The translations under genes and the position numbers were made by a program. DNA of 64,000 nucleotides, taken from assembly GCF_030285625.1 (NCBI RefSeq), contig NZ_CP127294.1, positions 4,226,001 to 4,290,000 of the forward strand, in the 5' to 3' direction. Below the pieces are notes generated by a model. The model saw nothing but the letters and a program-made list of their open reading frames with translations. It was not told where the DNA came from and searched no databases. Source of the stretch: Amycolatopsis sp. 2-15. GTDB taxonomy: Bacteria; Actinomycetota; Actinomycetes; Mycobacteriales; Pseudonocardiaceae. Shown here piece by piece: positions 35,055 to 43,924 of the stretch. Position 1 is the stretch's first letter; the number at the start of each line of letters is the position of its first letter.

Positions 35055-35783
35055 ATGCCGTCTTCGTCCTCGCGGGCCGGGAACCGCCCTCGCTCGCGCG
35101 CGGCGGCGGGACTGCCGGCCGTCACCGCCGAGAAGGTGGTCGACGCGGCGGTCGCGCTGACCGCTGAACGCGGCCTCGACAATTGGACGTTGCGCCAGCT
35201 CGCGGCGGCGGTGGACGCCTACCCCGCGGTGATCTACCACCACGTCGGCGACCGGGACGCGGTCGTGGCCGCGGTGCTCGACCGCGTCGTCGGCCTGCTG
35301 AGCCTGCCCGAGGAAGACCTGCCGTGGCAGGACTGGTTCGCCGAGCTGCTGGCCGACCTGCGCACGGTGCTGCGGGCCCACCCGGGTACGGCGCGGCGGC
35401 TGGTGCTTTTCGGGCCGTCGGTGTCGGCCGCCGTCCGCACCATCGACCGCGGGGTCGGCGTGCTGCTCGCCGCCGGCTTCCGCGAGGAGAGCGTGCTGGC
35501 CTACAACCTGCTCGTCGCCACGGCCTGCCAGTTCGTCGCGATGGAGGACGACCGCGACAGCTCGCTCGCGTTGCGCCTGGACAACACCGAGGAGTACGCG
35601 ACCTATCACGACCGTACGGACCTACCCGGCATGGCCGCGCAGGGCCGCGCGATGCGGGAGCTGATGGCCGACCCGGAGCTGGCGGTCGGCTGGTACGCCC
35701 GCCTGTACGACTACGCGGTGCGCCGCTGTGTGGACGGGCTGGCGCACCGTCTGGCCGAGCTCGAGGCCGAGCCGCGGGCCTGA
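35055..35783 (+). CDS. TetR/AcrR family regulator
   Basis: A 242-residue repressor. An N-terminal HTH (VDAAVALTAERGLDNWTLRQLAAAVDAYPAVIYHHVGDR, positions about 28-66) precedes the helical ligand domain. The basic, disordered N-terminal extension (SSSSRAGNRPRSRAAAG) is common in actinomycetes. It is divergent from the alpha/beta hydrolase, its likely target. The ligand is unknown. Confidence 0.92.
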   Translation: MPSSSSRAGNRPRSRAAAGLPAVTAEKVVDAAVALTAERGLDNWTLRQLAAAVDAYPAVIYHHVGDRDAVVAAVLDRVVGLLSLPEEDLPWQDWFAELLADLRTVLRAHPGTARRLVLFGPSVSAAVRTIDRGVGVLLAAGFREESVLAYNLLVATACQFVAMEDDRDSSLALRLDNTEEYATYHDRTDLPGMAAQGRAMRELMADPELAVGWYARLYDYAVRRCVDGLAHRLAELEAEPRA

Positions 35784-35890
35784 TCGAGTGGCGGCCGCCT
35801 TCCGGTGTGGGCCGAACGTGTGACCACCCCGGAGTTATCCGGGGGAAACTGACACCGAACCCACGTCGACCAGGGGTAACGTTGAAAGGA

Positions 35891-35927
35891 GCCGGGGGTC
35901 GTGAGGCTTCCGGCCGGGACCCCCGGC
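35891..35927. terminator. Terminator hairpin between two TetR genes
   Basis: Perfect 10-bp arms GCCGGGGGTC (35891-35900) and GACCCCCGGC (35918-35927) with a 17-base loop. A partial third copy of the arm follows at 35949-35958. It lies between converging TetR genes. The rest of the 177-base spacer shows nothing else. Confidence 0.6.
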
Positions 35928-35960
35928 ACTTTCCTCCCCCTCGTGGTGCCGGGGGTTCCG

Positions 35961-36593
35961 TCATTCCCCGGGAGCTTCGCCCTGGATCAGCGGGAACACC
36001 TCACCGATGAGCGTGACGAGCGATTTGCTCAGCAGCGTGTGCACCTGGTCCCGGCTCAGCGAGCCCCGCACGAGCCACTCGCGCCCAGCCGCCTTCACCA
36101 TGCCTGCGAACGCCCGCACGGCCGCGTTCAGCTCCTCGCCGTGCTCGCTGTCGCGCGAAAGGCCGACGGCCTCCAGCACGCGGTCGGCCGACTCGCGGTC
36201 GGCCTCTTCCAGGATGCGGTCGACCTCCGCGTCGCGCCCGATGCCCTCCGGCGCGATCGCGGCGAGCCACGTCTTCTCCTGCGCGCGCACCATGTCGAGG
36301 AACCAGTCGATGGCGACATCGGCGCGCAGCTCGAGCGGGCCGTCGGGCAGGATCTCGATCGCGAGCCTCGGCACGGTCAGCGCGCGCCGCACGATTTCCA
36401 GGTACAGCTCGCGTTTCGTGCCGAAGTAGTGGTTGATCAACCCCCGCGCGACCCCGGCGGCCGCCGCGATGTCCGAAGTGGACACCGCCGAGTAGGGCCG
36501 TTCGCCGAACAGGCGCGCCGCGCAGGCGTAGATCTGCTCCCTGCGCTCGTCCGGTTCCAGTCTCCGCCACTTCGGCGCCGGCTCCGTATTCAT
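35961..36593 (-). CDS. TetR/AcrR family regulator
   Basis: A 210-residue repressor with a clear N-terminal HTH (TSDIAAAAGVARGLINHYFGTKRELYLEIV) and a helical C-terminal domain containing WLAAIAPEGIGRD. The ATG at 36593 is preceded by an AT-rich stretch (ACGTAATATTTTC) that probably contains its own promoter. It lies 112 bases downstream of davB on the same strand, so it may be the regulator of the lysine operon, although it is not divergent from it. Confidence 0.9.
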   Translation of the reverse strand: MNTEPAPKWRRLEPDERREQIYACAARLFGERPYSAVSTSDIAAAAGVARGLINHYFGTKRELYLEIVRRALTVPRLAIEILPDGPLELRADVAIDWFLDMVRAQEKTWLAAIAPEGIGRDAEVDRILEEADRESADRVLEAVGLSRDSEHGEELNAAVRAFAGMVKAAGREWLVRGSLSRDQVHTLLSKSLVTLIGEVFPLIQGEAPGE

Positions 36594-36705
36594 ACGTAAT
36601 ATTTTCGCATGATCGGTTCAGTGGGGCCGACCGATGTCCGGCGGTGTCGCGCCCGGGGACACCATTGGTTGGCTACCGCCGGGTACGGGTTGACTGGCCG
36701 CCGGG

Positions 36706-38400
36706 TCAGTCGGGCAGCTCGACCGGCGCCAGGTCGTCGAACAGGTCACCGGGACCGGGGTTGGCCGGCGCCGACTCGCCGCCGAAGTGGTGCTGCACGC
36801 CCCACACCGCGTTGAGCGCCGTCTGCACCGCGCCCTCGGCCCAGCCCGCGGTCCACGAAACGTCGTCGCCGGCGAGGAACAGCCCGCGGTAGGGCTCGGG
36901 CAGGTTGTCCTGCTTGAAGTGCGTGAACAGGCGGTGCTGGTAGCGGTAGTGGCCGGGCAGGTTCGCCTTGAACGCGCCCATGAAATGCGGTTCCGCTTCC
37001 CACGACACGGTCACCGGGTCGCCCACGAGGTGCTTGCGCACGTCGACCCCGGGGTAGATCTCGCGCAGCGACTGCAGCATCACCTCCACGCGTTCGGACA
37101 CGCTCAGCGGCAGCCACTTCAGCGAATCGTCGGCCCACGTGTAGGAAAGGCAGATCACGGCGGGTTTGTCCGGGTCGTCGCCGAGCAGGTAGGTGCCGCG
37201 CGGCATCCGGTCGGTCAGCGTCATGCTCATCGTGTCGCGCCCGGTCACGGGGTCGCGATCGAGCCAGAACGGGCGGTCCACCGGCACGAAGACCTTCGAC
37301 GACTCCATGTAGTGGGTGCGCTCGATGGCCGTCCAGTGGTCGATCGGGAACAGCGCCTCGTCGCATTCGATCTTGGACAGCAGCATCCAGCTCTGCGCGG
37401 TGAACACCGCGGCGCGGAAGGTGCGGATGTGCCCGGACGCGTCGGTGACGGTCACGTTGTTCGGCGCCGTGCGGTGCAGCCGCGTGACGCCGGGGCGCGG
37501 CCGGGCGCCCTCGTGCAGTGCCGCGAGGCTGGTGCCGGCGGGCCAGTGCGCGAGCGTTTCCGGTGCGTGGTCCCACAACCGCACCGGCAGCTGCCTGCTG
37601 CCGCCGGTGATGCTGCGGTGCTCGTCGTCGGCGCCGGTGTAGACGACGCGCAGGATCTCCAGGATCGAGTTGGGGAAGTCGGTGTCCCAACCGCCCGTGC
37701 CGAAGCCGACCTGGCCGAAGATCTCGCGGTGGCGGAACGACGCGAACGCGGGCGAATCGCACAGGAATCCGTAGAACGTCTGGTTGTCCAGCCGCGGCAC
37801 GAGCTCGTTCCAGATCCGCTTCACGGTTTTCGCGTCGCGGTCGCGGATCGCGGTCTGCATCTCGGCGAACGACGCGTGCTCGTCGAGCGTGCGCTGCCAC
37901 GCCTTCGCGACTTCCGTGAACACTGGTGGCAGATCGTCCTGCGTGTGCGCGTAGTGACTGTGGCCCTTGAGGTCCACGACGGTGCTCGGCGTCGCGGGCG
38001 CGAGCGGGTTCGGGAACGGCGAGGTCTCGAGGCCCACCTTGTCGATGTAGTGGAACAACGCGGTGGACGCCGGCGGGAAGCGCATCGCGCCCATCTCGGC
38101 GACCACGTCGTCGGGCAGGCCGGGGAAGCGGTGCGTGCGCAGCCGTCCGCCCAGCTCGGCGATCTCGTACACCACCGGCCGCAGCCCGAGTTTCATGAGC
38201 TCGTAGGCCGTGACGATGCCCGAAAGCCCGCCGCCGATCACGGCGACCTCGGTGCCGTGGTGTTCCGCGGGCACGGTGCCGAGGCCGGCGGGGTGGGTGA
38301 GGTAGTCGTCGTAGGCGAAGGGGAAGTCGGGGCCGAACATGGTGATCGGGCGTCCGGCCGGCTCGTCCGTGGGGATCGCGGTCGGGACGGCGGAGGTCAT
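36706..38400 (-). CDS. davB: L-lysine 2-monooxygenase (DavB-like flavoprotein)
   Basis: A 564-residue FAD enzyme of the amino-acid monooxygenase branch of the flavin amine oxidases. It oxidatively decarboxylates an amino acid to the amide one carbon shorter (lysine to 5-aminovaleramide). FAD-binding EVAVIGGGLSGIVTAYELM is at residues 51-69, and the C-terminal FAD site is AGDDVSWTAGWAEGAVQTAL. MFGPDFPFAYDDYLTHPAGLG and NPGPGDLF match Pseudomonas DavB from memory. Substrate is inferred from this and the adjacent davA and permease; tryptophan or phenylalanine 2-monooxygenase is the alternative. It overlaps davA by 4 bases (ATGA). Confidence 0.85.
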   Translation of the reverse strand: MTSAVPTAIPTDEPAGRPITMFGPDFPFAYDDYLTHPAGLGTVPAEHHGTEVAVIGGGLSGIVTAYELMKLGLRPVVYEIAELGGRLRTHRFPGLPDDVVAEMGAMRFPPASTALFHYIDKVGLETSPFPNPLAPATPSTVVDLKGHSHYAHTQDDLPPVFTEVAKAWQRTLDEHASFAEMQTAIRDRDAKTVKRIWNELVPRLDNQTFYGFLCDSPAFASFRHREIFGQVGFGTGGWDTDFPNSILEILRVVYTGADDEHRSITGGSRQLPVRLWDHAPETLAHWPAGTSLAALHEGARPRPGVTRLHRTAPNNVTVTDASGHIRTFRAAVFTAQSWMLLSKIECDEALFPIDHWTAIERTHYMESSKVFVPVDRPFWLDRDPVTGRDTMSMTLTDRMPRGTYLLGDDPDKPAVICLSYTWADDSLKWLPLSVSERVEVMLQSLREIYPGVDVRKHLVGDPVTVSWEAEPHFMGAFKANLPGHYRYQHRLFTHFKQDNLPEPYRGLFLAGDDVSWTAGWAEGAVQTALNAVWGVQHHFGGESAPANPGPGDLFDDLAPVELPD

Positions 38401-39170
38401 GCCTGGGGTCCTTCTTCGGTCAGGGATCGGTACAGCTCGGGCCGGCGGTCGGCCAGGTAGGTGTTCGCCGGCCGGGTGAGCACGGCGGGGTCGAGGTCCG
38501 CGACGATCAGTTCGGGCCCGTCGCCGGCCTTGGCCACCGTCTCGTCGGGCGAGGCGATGGTCGAGTGACCGCAGTAGGTCAGCTCGCCCTCGGTGTCGCA
38601 GCGGTTCGCGTACACGACATACAGCTGGCTTTCGTGCGCCCGGATGGGCACGAGTGCGTCCGCGACCCGCTCGTACGGCCGCATCAACGCGGTCGGTACG
38701 AGCAGCAACTGGGTGCCGGCGAGGGCGTGGGCGCGCACCGGTTCGGGAAACTCCACGTCGTAGCAGATGAGCAGGCCCACGCGCAGCCCGCCGAGGTCCG
38801 CCTGCACCACCAGGTCCGCGCCGGGGGAGAACTGGCTGTGGTCGATCTCGCCGTAGAAGTGCGTCTTGCGGTAGTTCGCGAGCCGTTCCCCTTGCGCGGA
38901 CAGCAGCTGCACGGAGTTGTACACCGTGTCGCCCGCGCGCTCGGGGTAGCCGTAGACCAGGGCCACACCGTGTCGCCGCGCGAGCGCGGCCAGCTCCCGC
39001 GCCAGCGGTCCGCCGGCCGGCTCGGCGCGCTCGGCGACCGCGGCGGCGCCGATCGCGTAGCCCGTGGTGATCATTTCCGCGGTGACCACGAGCTCTGCGC
39101 CGCGCTCGGCGGCGGCAGCGAGCGCGGCGGGCAGTTCCGCATAGGGCCCCTGGTGGACGGCGACGATCAT
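38397..39170 (-). CDS. davA: 5-aminovaleramidase (DavA-like nitrilase-superfamily amidase)
   Basis: A 257-residue carbon-nitrogen hydrolase. The Glu-Lys-Cys triad is visible at Glu32 (VTAEMITTG), Lys102 (NYRKTHFYGE) and Cys136 (LLICYDVEFPE). The sequence is close to Pseudomonas DavA (GYPERAGDTVYNSVQLL, FSPGAD, YCGHSTI). It would release ammonia from 5-aminovaleramide to give 5-aminovalerate, the step after DavB. Its start overlaps the permease stop and its stop overlaps the davB start, each by 4 bases, so the three genes are translationally coupled. The next enzymes (DavT, DavD) are outside the window. Confidence 0.87.
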   Translation of the reverse strand: MIVAVHQGPYAELPAALAAAAERGAELVVTAEMITTGYAIGAAAVAERAEPAGGPLARELAALARRHGVALVYGYPERAGDTVYNSVQLLSAQGERLANYRKTHFYGEIDHSQFSPGADLVVQADLGGLRVGLLICYDVEFPEPVRAHALAGTQLLLVPTALMRPYERVADALVPIRAHESQLYVVYANRCDTEGELTYCGHSTIASPDETVAKAGDGPELIVADLDPAVLTRPANTYLADRRPELYRSLTEEGPQA

Positions 39171-40588
39171 TTCGCCGCCGCCAGCCGCGAACGCCGGATG
39201 CCGTAACCGAAGTACAGCACCAGCCCGAGCAGCATCCAGCCGCCGAACACGACCCATGTGGCCCCGTCGAGGCTGAACATCATGTACGCGCAGCAGAGCA
39301 CGCCCAGGATCGGCGTGACGGGGGAGAACGGGACGCGGAACGTGCGCGCGTCGTCCGGTCGGCGCTTGCGCAGCACGAGCACGGCGATGTTGACCAGGCC
39401 GAACGCGAAGAGCGTGCCGATGCTGGTCGCGTCGGCGAGTTTGCCCAGTGGCACGAACGCGGCGAGCACCGCGACGAACGCCGACACCACCAGGGTGTTC
39501 GTGCGCGGCACGCCGGTCCGCGGGTGCACTGTGGACAGTGTCTTCGGCACGAGCCCGTCGCGCGACATGGCGAACATGATCCGCGTCTGTCCGTAGAGGA
39601 CGGTCAGCACCACGCTCGAGATCGCCACGAGGGCGCCGACGGCGAGCACGCCGGCCCAGAACGGGCTGTCCAGCACCGAGGTCAGCACGTGCGACAGGGC
39701 CGCCTGCTGGTCGTCGAACTGCTGCCACGGCAGCGCGCCGACAGCCGCGACGGCCACCAGGCAGTAGAGCACCGTCACAATGCCGAGCGAGAGCAGGATC
39801 GCGCGCGGCAGGTCGCGCTGCGGGTTGCGGGCCTCCTCGCCGGCGGTCGACGCGGCGTCGAACCCGATGTAGGAGAAGAACAACTTCGCGCCGCCCGCGC
39901 TCATGCCGGCGAGGCCCAGCGGCAGGAACGGCGTGAAGTTCTTGGCTTGCACGGCGGTGAACGCGATGGCGCAGAACAGGACCAGCGTCGCGATCTTCAC
40001 CACGACCATGATCGCGTTGGCCCGCGCGCTCTCCTTCGCGCCCGAAAGCAGGAGCACCATCGCCAGCAGCACCACCACGATCGCGGGCACGTTCACCAGC
40101 CCGCCGTCGCCGGGCGGGCCGCTGATCGACTCCGGCAGCGCGACCCCGAACGCCAGCTGCAGCAGCTCGTTCACGTACTGGCCCCAGCCGACCGCCACCG
40201 ACGCCACGGACACGCCGTACTCCAGGATCAGGCACCAGCCGCAGACCCACGCCACCAGCTCGCCGAGCGTGGCGTACGCGTAGGAGTACGACGAGCCCGA
40301 CAGCGGGATCATGCCCGCGAGCTCGGCGTAGGACAGCGCGGAGAACAGCGCCGTGACCCCGGCGAGCACGAACGAGAGGACGACGGCGGGTCCGGCCACC
40401 GGCACAGCCTCGCCGAGCACCACGAAGATGCCGCTGCCCAGCGTCGCGCCGATGGACAGCATCGTGAGCTGGCCCAGGCCGAGCGAGCGTTTCAACGGGC
40501 CGTGGCCGGCCTCGGCCACCAGGTCCGCGACCGGTTTGCGGCGCCCGAGGGCCGTGCCGAGCCGCACGCGGGTCGGGGTGGACGTCAC
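39167..40588 (-). CDS. Cationic amino-acid permease (APC family)
   Basis: A 473-residue transporter with 12-13 membrane helices, beginning with the APC signature LTMLSIGATLGSGIFVVLG. FFSYIGFDAASTAGEEARNPQRDLPRAI identifies the CAT (2.A.3.3) branch, which takes up basic amino acids. As the first gene of the davA-davB operon it probably imports lysine. The GTG at 40588 has GAGGAG eleven bases upstream; the 150-base spacer before it should contain the operon promoter (AT-rich GAAAACG and TTTCATTGCACTTTC stretches at 40660-40730). Confidence 0.9.
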   Translation of the reverse strand: MTSTPTRVRLGTALGRRKPVADLVAEAGHGPLKRSLGLGQLTMLSIGATLGSGIFVVLGEAVPVAGPAVVLSFVLAGVTALFSALSYAELAGMIPLSGSSYSYAYATLGELVAWVCGWCLILEYGVSVASVAVGWGQYVNELLQLAFGVALPESISGPPGDGGLVNVPAIVVVLLAMVLLLSGAKESARANAIMVVVKIATLVLFCAIAFTAVQAKNFTPFLPLGLAGMSAGGAKLFFSYIGFDAASTAGEEARNPQRDLPRAILLSLGIVTVLYCLVAVAAVGALPWQQFDDQQAALSHVLTSVLDSPFWAGVLAVGALVAISSVVLTVLYGQTRIMFAMSRDGLVPKTLSTVHPRTGVPRTNTLVVSAFVAVLAAFVPLGKLADATSIGTLFAFGLVNIAVLVLRKRRPDDARTFRVPFSPVTPILGVLCCAYMMFSLDGATWVVFGGWMLLGLVLYFGYGIRRSRLAAAK

Positions 40589-40738
40589 CTGGCTACTCCT
40601 CGTCGTCGAGGCTGCGATGAAGATCGGGCGCGAGCCACGGTATCGAGCGAAGTGTGAGCCGAAAACAGGAAAACGTTGCGCGTTCGGACGAGATCTGGGT
40701 GTTTCATTGCACTTTCACGGTCGGAAACGGTGATCTGT

Positions 40739-42085
40739 TCACTCCGCGACGGCGGGCGAAGGTTCAGCCTGCCGGGCCGGTTCAGTCGGTTCGGCCGGGG
40801 TGGCGGGCTCCGCGGGGTCGTCGCTCGCGGGCAGCAGCAGAGTGAATGTCGGCGGGTGTGGGCTCGACAGCCGCAGCCGCCCGCCCTCGGCCTCGGCCAG
40901 GCTGCGGGCCAGCCGCAACCCGATGCCGTGCCCGGGCGGCGCGGTGCGGGCCAGGGCGAACGCGTCGGTGTCGCCGAGGTCCGGGCCGTCGTCGGCCACG
41001 TCGATGGCGAGCGCGCCGCCCGCGTCGCGCGCGACGACGGTGACCGGTCCACAGCCGTGCGTCGTCGCGTTGTCCAGCAGCACGGCGAGCACCTGCCGCA
41101 CGGCCGCCGCCGAAGCCCGGACGGTGGGCGGGTCCTGGACTTCGACGCGAAGCCCGCGGCCGCTGAGCAACGGAGCGCCGGCGTCGCGCAGCTCGGCCAG
41201 CACGGCGCCGAGGTCGAGCTCCGCGCGCGGTGCGCGGCGTTCGCGGGACAACGCGAGCAGGTCGTCGATGGTGCGCTCGAGCCGGTCGGCCGAGTCGATG
41301 CCGGCGCGGATCGCCTCGTACGGGTCGAGCCCGGGCGTCTCCAGCGCGGCCTCCAGCTGCAGCCGCAAGCCGGCCAGCGGCGTGCGCAGCTGGTGCGACG
41401 CCTCGGCCGAGAACGCGCGCTCGCGATCGAGCGTCTCGCCGATCCGCTCCGCGGTCACGTCCAGCGCCGCGCCGACCCGGTCGATCTCGGCGATGCCCGC
41501 GCGCGGGCTGCGAGCTGTGAAGTCACCGTCGCCGAGCCGGGTCGCGGCCGACGACAGTTCCTCCAGCGGGCTCGACAGCCGGGCCGCGATGCGCCGAGCG
41601 ATGAGCCAGCTCGCGGCGACGGCGGCGACCCCGAACCCGATCATCCCGAGCCAGGTCAGGCCGACGCGGCGCAGGAGCACGGTGTGCGGCATCGCCGCGC
41701 GGACCACACCCGCGAGCCGCGCGCCGTCCATCACCGGCACCGCCAGCACGTCCTCGCCGTCGACCGGTCCGGACGCCACGTCGACGTCCGCCCCGGACAC
41801 CTGCCTCACCACCGCGTCGGCGGTCTCCGGGCCCGTGCCGGAGACCAGCCGCCCCTGCGGGTCGTAGATCCCGACGGTCGCACTGTCCTGCACCGGCTGG
41901 CGGGGCACGCGCCCTGCGGCGAGCGCGTCGGAGACCTCCAGTGCCGTGCCGTCGGCGGCGCGTTCGAGCTCGGAGCCGGTGTTCTCCCGGAAGTACCACA
42001 GCGCCGCGACGGCCAGCGGCAGCCCGAACAGCACGGTGGCCACCACGGCGGCGAGCACCGTGAGTGTGACGATCCGGCGGCGCAC
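40739..42085 (-). CDS. HAMP-domain sensor histidine kinase
   Basis: A 448-residue membrane kinase with TM1 (about 8-30), an extracytoplasmic sensor of about 110 residues (VGIYDPQGRLVSGTG), TM2 (142-162), HAMP (163-215), the phospho-acceptor His231 in AFSAEASHQLRTPL, and a HATPase domain with LLDNATTHG and a GHGIGLRLARSLAEAEGG G-box. The tail (AEPATPAEPTEPARQAEP) is a low-complexity Pro/Ala/Glu stretch. It pairs with the response regulator immediately upstream (start 2 bases after the regulator stop). The GTG at 42085 is the natural start. The stimulus is unknown. Confidence 0.9.
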   Translation of the reverse strand: MRRRIVTLTVLAAVVATVLFGLPLAVAALWYFRENTGSELERAADGTALEVSDALAAGRVPRQPVQDSATVGIYDPQGRLVSGTGPETADAVVRQVSGADVDVASGPVDGEDVLAVPVMDGARLAGVVRAAMPHTVLLRRVGLTWLGMIGFGVAAVAASWLIARRIAARLSSPLEELSSAATRLGDGDFTARSPRAGIAEIDRVGAALDVTAERIGETLDRERAFSAEASHQLRTPLAGLRLQLEAALETPGLDPYEAIRAGIDSADRLERTIDDLLALSRERRAPRAELDLGAVLAELRDAGAPLLSGRGLRVEVQDPPTVRASAAAVRQVLAVLLDNATTHGCGPVTVVARDAGGALAIDVADDGPDLGDTDAFALARTAPPGHGIGLRLARSLAEAEGGRLRLSSPHPPTFTLLLPASDDPAEPATPAEPTEPARQAEPSPAVAE

Positions 42086-42087
42086 GC

Positions 42088-42771
42088 TCAGGCCTCTTCC
42101 AGGCGGTAGCCGTGCCCGCGCAGCGTGGCGATCCGGGGCACGTCCGCCGGCTCGGGCGCGGCTTCGGCGAGCTTGCGCCGCAAGGCCGCGATGTGGACGT
42201 CGAGCGTTTTGGTGGAGCCGCGCGCGTTCGCGTCCCAGACGTCGGCCATGAGCCGCTCCCGGCTCACCGCCACGCCCGGTTGCTCGGCGAGGCGGGCCAG
42301 CAGGTCGAACTCCCGCGCCCGCAGGTCCACCTCCTGCCCGCCGATGACCGCACGGCGGCTCGCCGGGTCGACCACGAGCGAGCCGACGGTGACGACCGGC
42401 ACCGCGAGGTTCGCCGGCGCGCCGCGGCGCAGGTGGGCGCGCACGCGGGCGAGCAGCTCGCCGAGGCGGATGGGTTTGGTGAGGTAGTCGTCGGCGCCCG
42501 CGTCGAGGCCCACGACCACGTCCATCTCGTCGGCCCGCGCGGTGAGGATCACGACGACCGCGCCCGGCATGCTCGTGCGCAGGCGGCGGCACACGTCCAC
42601 GCCGTCGAGGTCGGGCAGGCCCAGGTCGAGCAGCACGAGCTCGGCCCCGGCCTCGTTCAGGGCGCTGCGGCCGTCGCGGCACCAGCGCACCTCGTGACCG
42701 TGGCGCGTGAGCGACGACTCCAGGACGCCGCCGATCGTCACGTCGTCCTCAACCACCAGCACCTTGGCCAC
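42088..42771 (-). CDS. OmpR-family response regulator
   Basis: A 227-residue regulator with a receiver domain (acidic EDD at 8-10, phospho-acceptor Asp49 in LLDLGLP, Lys99 in YLTKPI) and a C-terminal winged helix (REFDLLARLAEQPGVAVSRERLMADVW, TKTLDVHIAALRRKL, TLRGHGYRLE). The GTG start at 42771 begins MAKVLVVEDD. It lies upstream of the histidine kinase in one operon and should be its phosphorylation partner. The targets are unknown. Confidence 0.94.
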   Translation of the reverse strand: MAKVLVVEDDVTIGGVLESSLTRHGHEVRWCRDGRSALNEAGAELVLLDLGLPDLDGVDVCRRLRTSMPGAVVVILTARADEMDVVVGLDAGADDYLTKPIRLGELLARVRAHLRRGAPANLAVPVVTVGSLVVDPASRRAVIGGQEVDLRAREFDLLARLAEQPGVAVSRERLMADVWDANARGSTKTLDVHIAALRRKLAEAAPEPADVPRIATLRGHGYRLEEA

Positions 42772-42849
42772 GGCAGCAGCCTAACCAACACCCCGGCCGG
42801 ACTGTGCCGGAAATCCGCGGAGGCGCATTTCGTCTACATAGGACGGTGC

Positions 42850-43887
42850 TCAGCGCCTGGGGCGCGCGGTGCTTTCGCGCAGCACGACCTCGGCGTTGAG
42901 CCGGACCGTGCGGGCCCGGGTGCCCGACCCCTTGAGCGCCAGGTCCATCGCGCGTTCGCCCAGCTGTTCCAGGGGAAGCGCGACCGTGGTGAGCGCCGGT
43001 GTGAGGTCGCGCACTACGGGGATGTCGTCGAAGCCCGCCACGGAGATCTCGCCCGGCACGGCGACGCCGGCCTCGCGCAACGCGGCCAGTGCGCCGATCG
43101 CCATCAAATCTGTGACCGCGAACACGCACGTCGGGCGCTTCCGCTTCGGGCGCTCCAGAAGCCGCTTCGCCGCCTCGTAGCCGCCGTCGCGGGTGAACGC
43201 GGTTTCGAGGACGTCGTCGTCGGACAGTGGCACGCCGTGGGCGGCGAGCTCCTCGGCGAACCCGTCGAGCCGGTCGCACACCGTGGTGAGCCGCGTCGGC
43301 CCGGCCAGCACGGCGAACCGCTTGTGGCCCAAACCGACGAGCGCCTTCGCGAGGGCAGCCGCGCCACCACGGTTGTCGGGCTGCACGGTGTCCACTTTGA
43401 GCCCGCGGTGCCGGCTGACGGCCGCGACCTGGCCGCCGCCGCGGCGGTACGGGTCCAGCTCCGCGGCCATCGCGCGTTCCCAGGAGCGGTCTTCGAACGC
43501 CGAGCCGATCAGCACGATCGCCGACGCCCGCTGCGCCCGCAGCGCCGAGACGTACGCCACTTCGCGGTCGGGGTCACGGAAGGTGTCGGCGAGCATCACG
43601 AGCAGGCCGTTGGCGTTGGCCACCTTCATGACCCCGCCGGCGACCGCGGAGAAGTACGGATCGGACACATCGTGACAGATCACCCCGACCGTCCGATGTG
43701 TCCCTCCGGCGAGTGCCTGCGCGTGTGCGTTCGGCGCGTACGCGAGCTCAGTCGCGGCCGACATCACGCGGTCGCGCAGGTCCGTGCGGACGGACGCGGT
43801 GCCGTTGAGCACCCGCGACGCCGTGGCGAGTGACACGTCGGCGCTTTGTGCCACGTCGGCCAACGTCACGTGTGGCCCCGACTTCAT
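42850..43887 (-). CDS. LacI family transcriptional regulator
   Basis: A 345-residue repressor. The HTH (TLADVAQSADVSLATASRVLNG) is at the N-terminus, followed by the hinge helix region and a periplasmic-binding-protein-like effector domain (VGVICHDVSDPYFSAVAGG, AVTDLMAIGALAALREAG, ISVAGFDDIPV). The ATG at 43887 follows GGAGG. No sugar transporter is adjacent; it is divergent from the prolyl aminopeptidase gene by only 37 bases, so its operator probably overlaps both promoters. The inducer cannot be read from the sequence. Confidence 0.9.
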   Translation of the reverse strand: MKSGPHVTLADVAQSADVSLATASRVLNGTASVRTDLRDRVMSAATELAYAPNAHAQALAGGTHRTVGVICHDVSDPYFSAVAGGVMKVANANGLLVMLADTFRDPDREVAYVSALRAQRASAIVLIGSAFEDRSWERAMAAELDPYRRGGGQVAAVSRHRGLKVDTVQPDNRGGAAALAKALVGLGHKRFAVLAGPTRLTTVCDRLDGFAEELAAHGVPLSDDDVLETAFTRDGGYEAAKRLLERPKRKRPTCVFAVTDLMAIGALAALREAGVAVPGEISVAGFDDIPVVRDLTPALTTVALPLEQLGERAMDLALKGSGTRARTVRLNAEVVLRESTARPRR

Positions 43888-43924
43888 CGCTCCTCCATGG
43901 TGGTTCCTCGGGCATAGTGGCCCC

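Noticed and set aside
39521..39540. CACTGT-GG-ACAGTG dyad inside the permease gene
   Set aside because: It differs from the GTCCAC palindrome family and lies in conserved coding sequence, so coincidence is likely.
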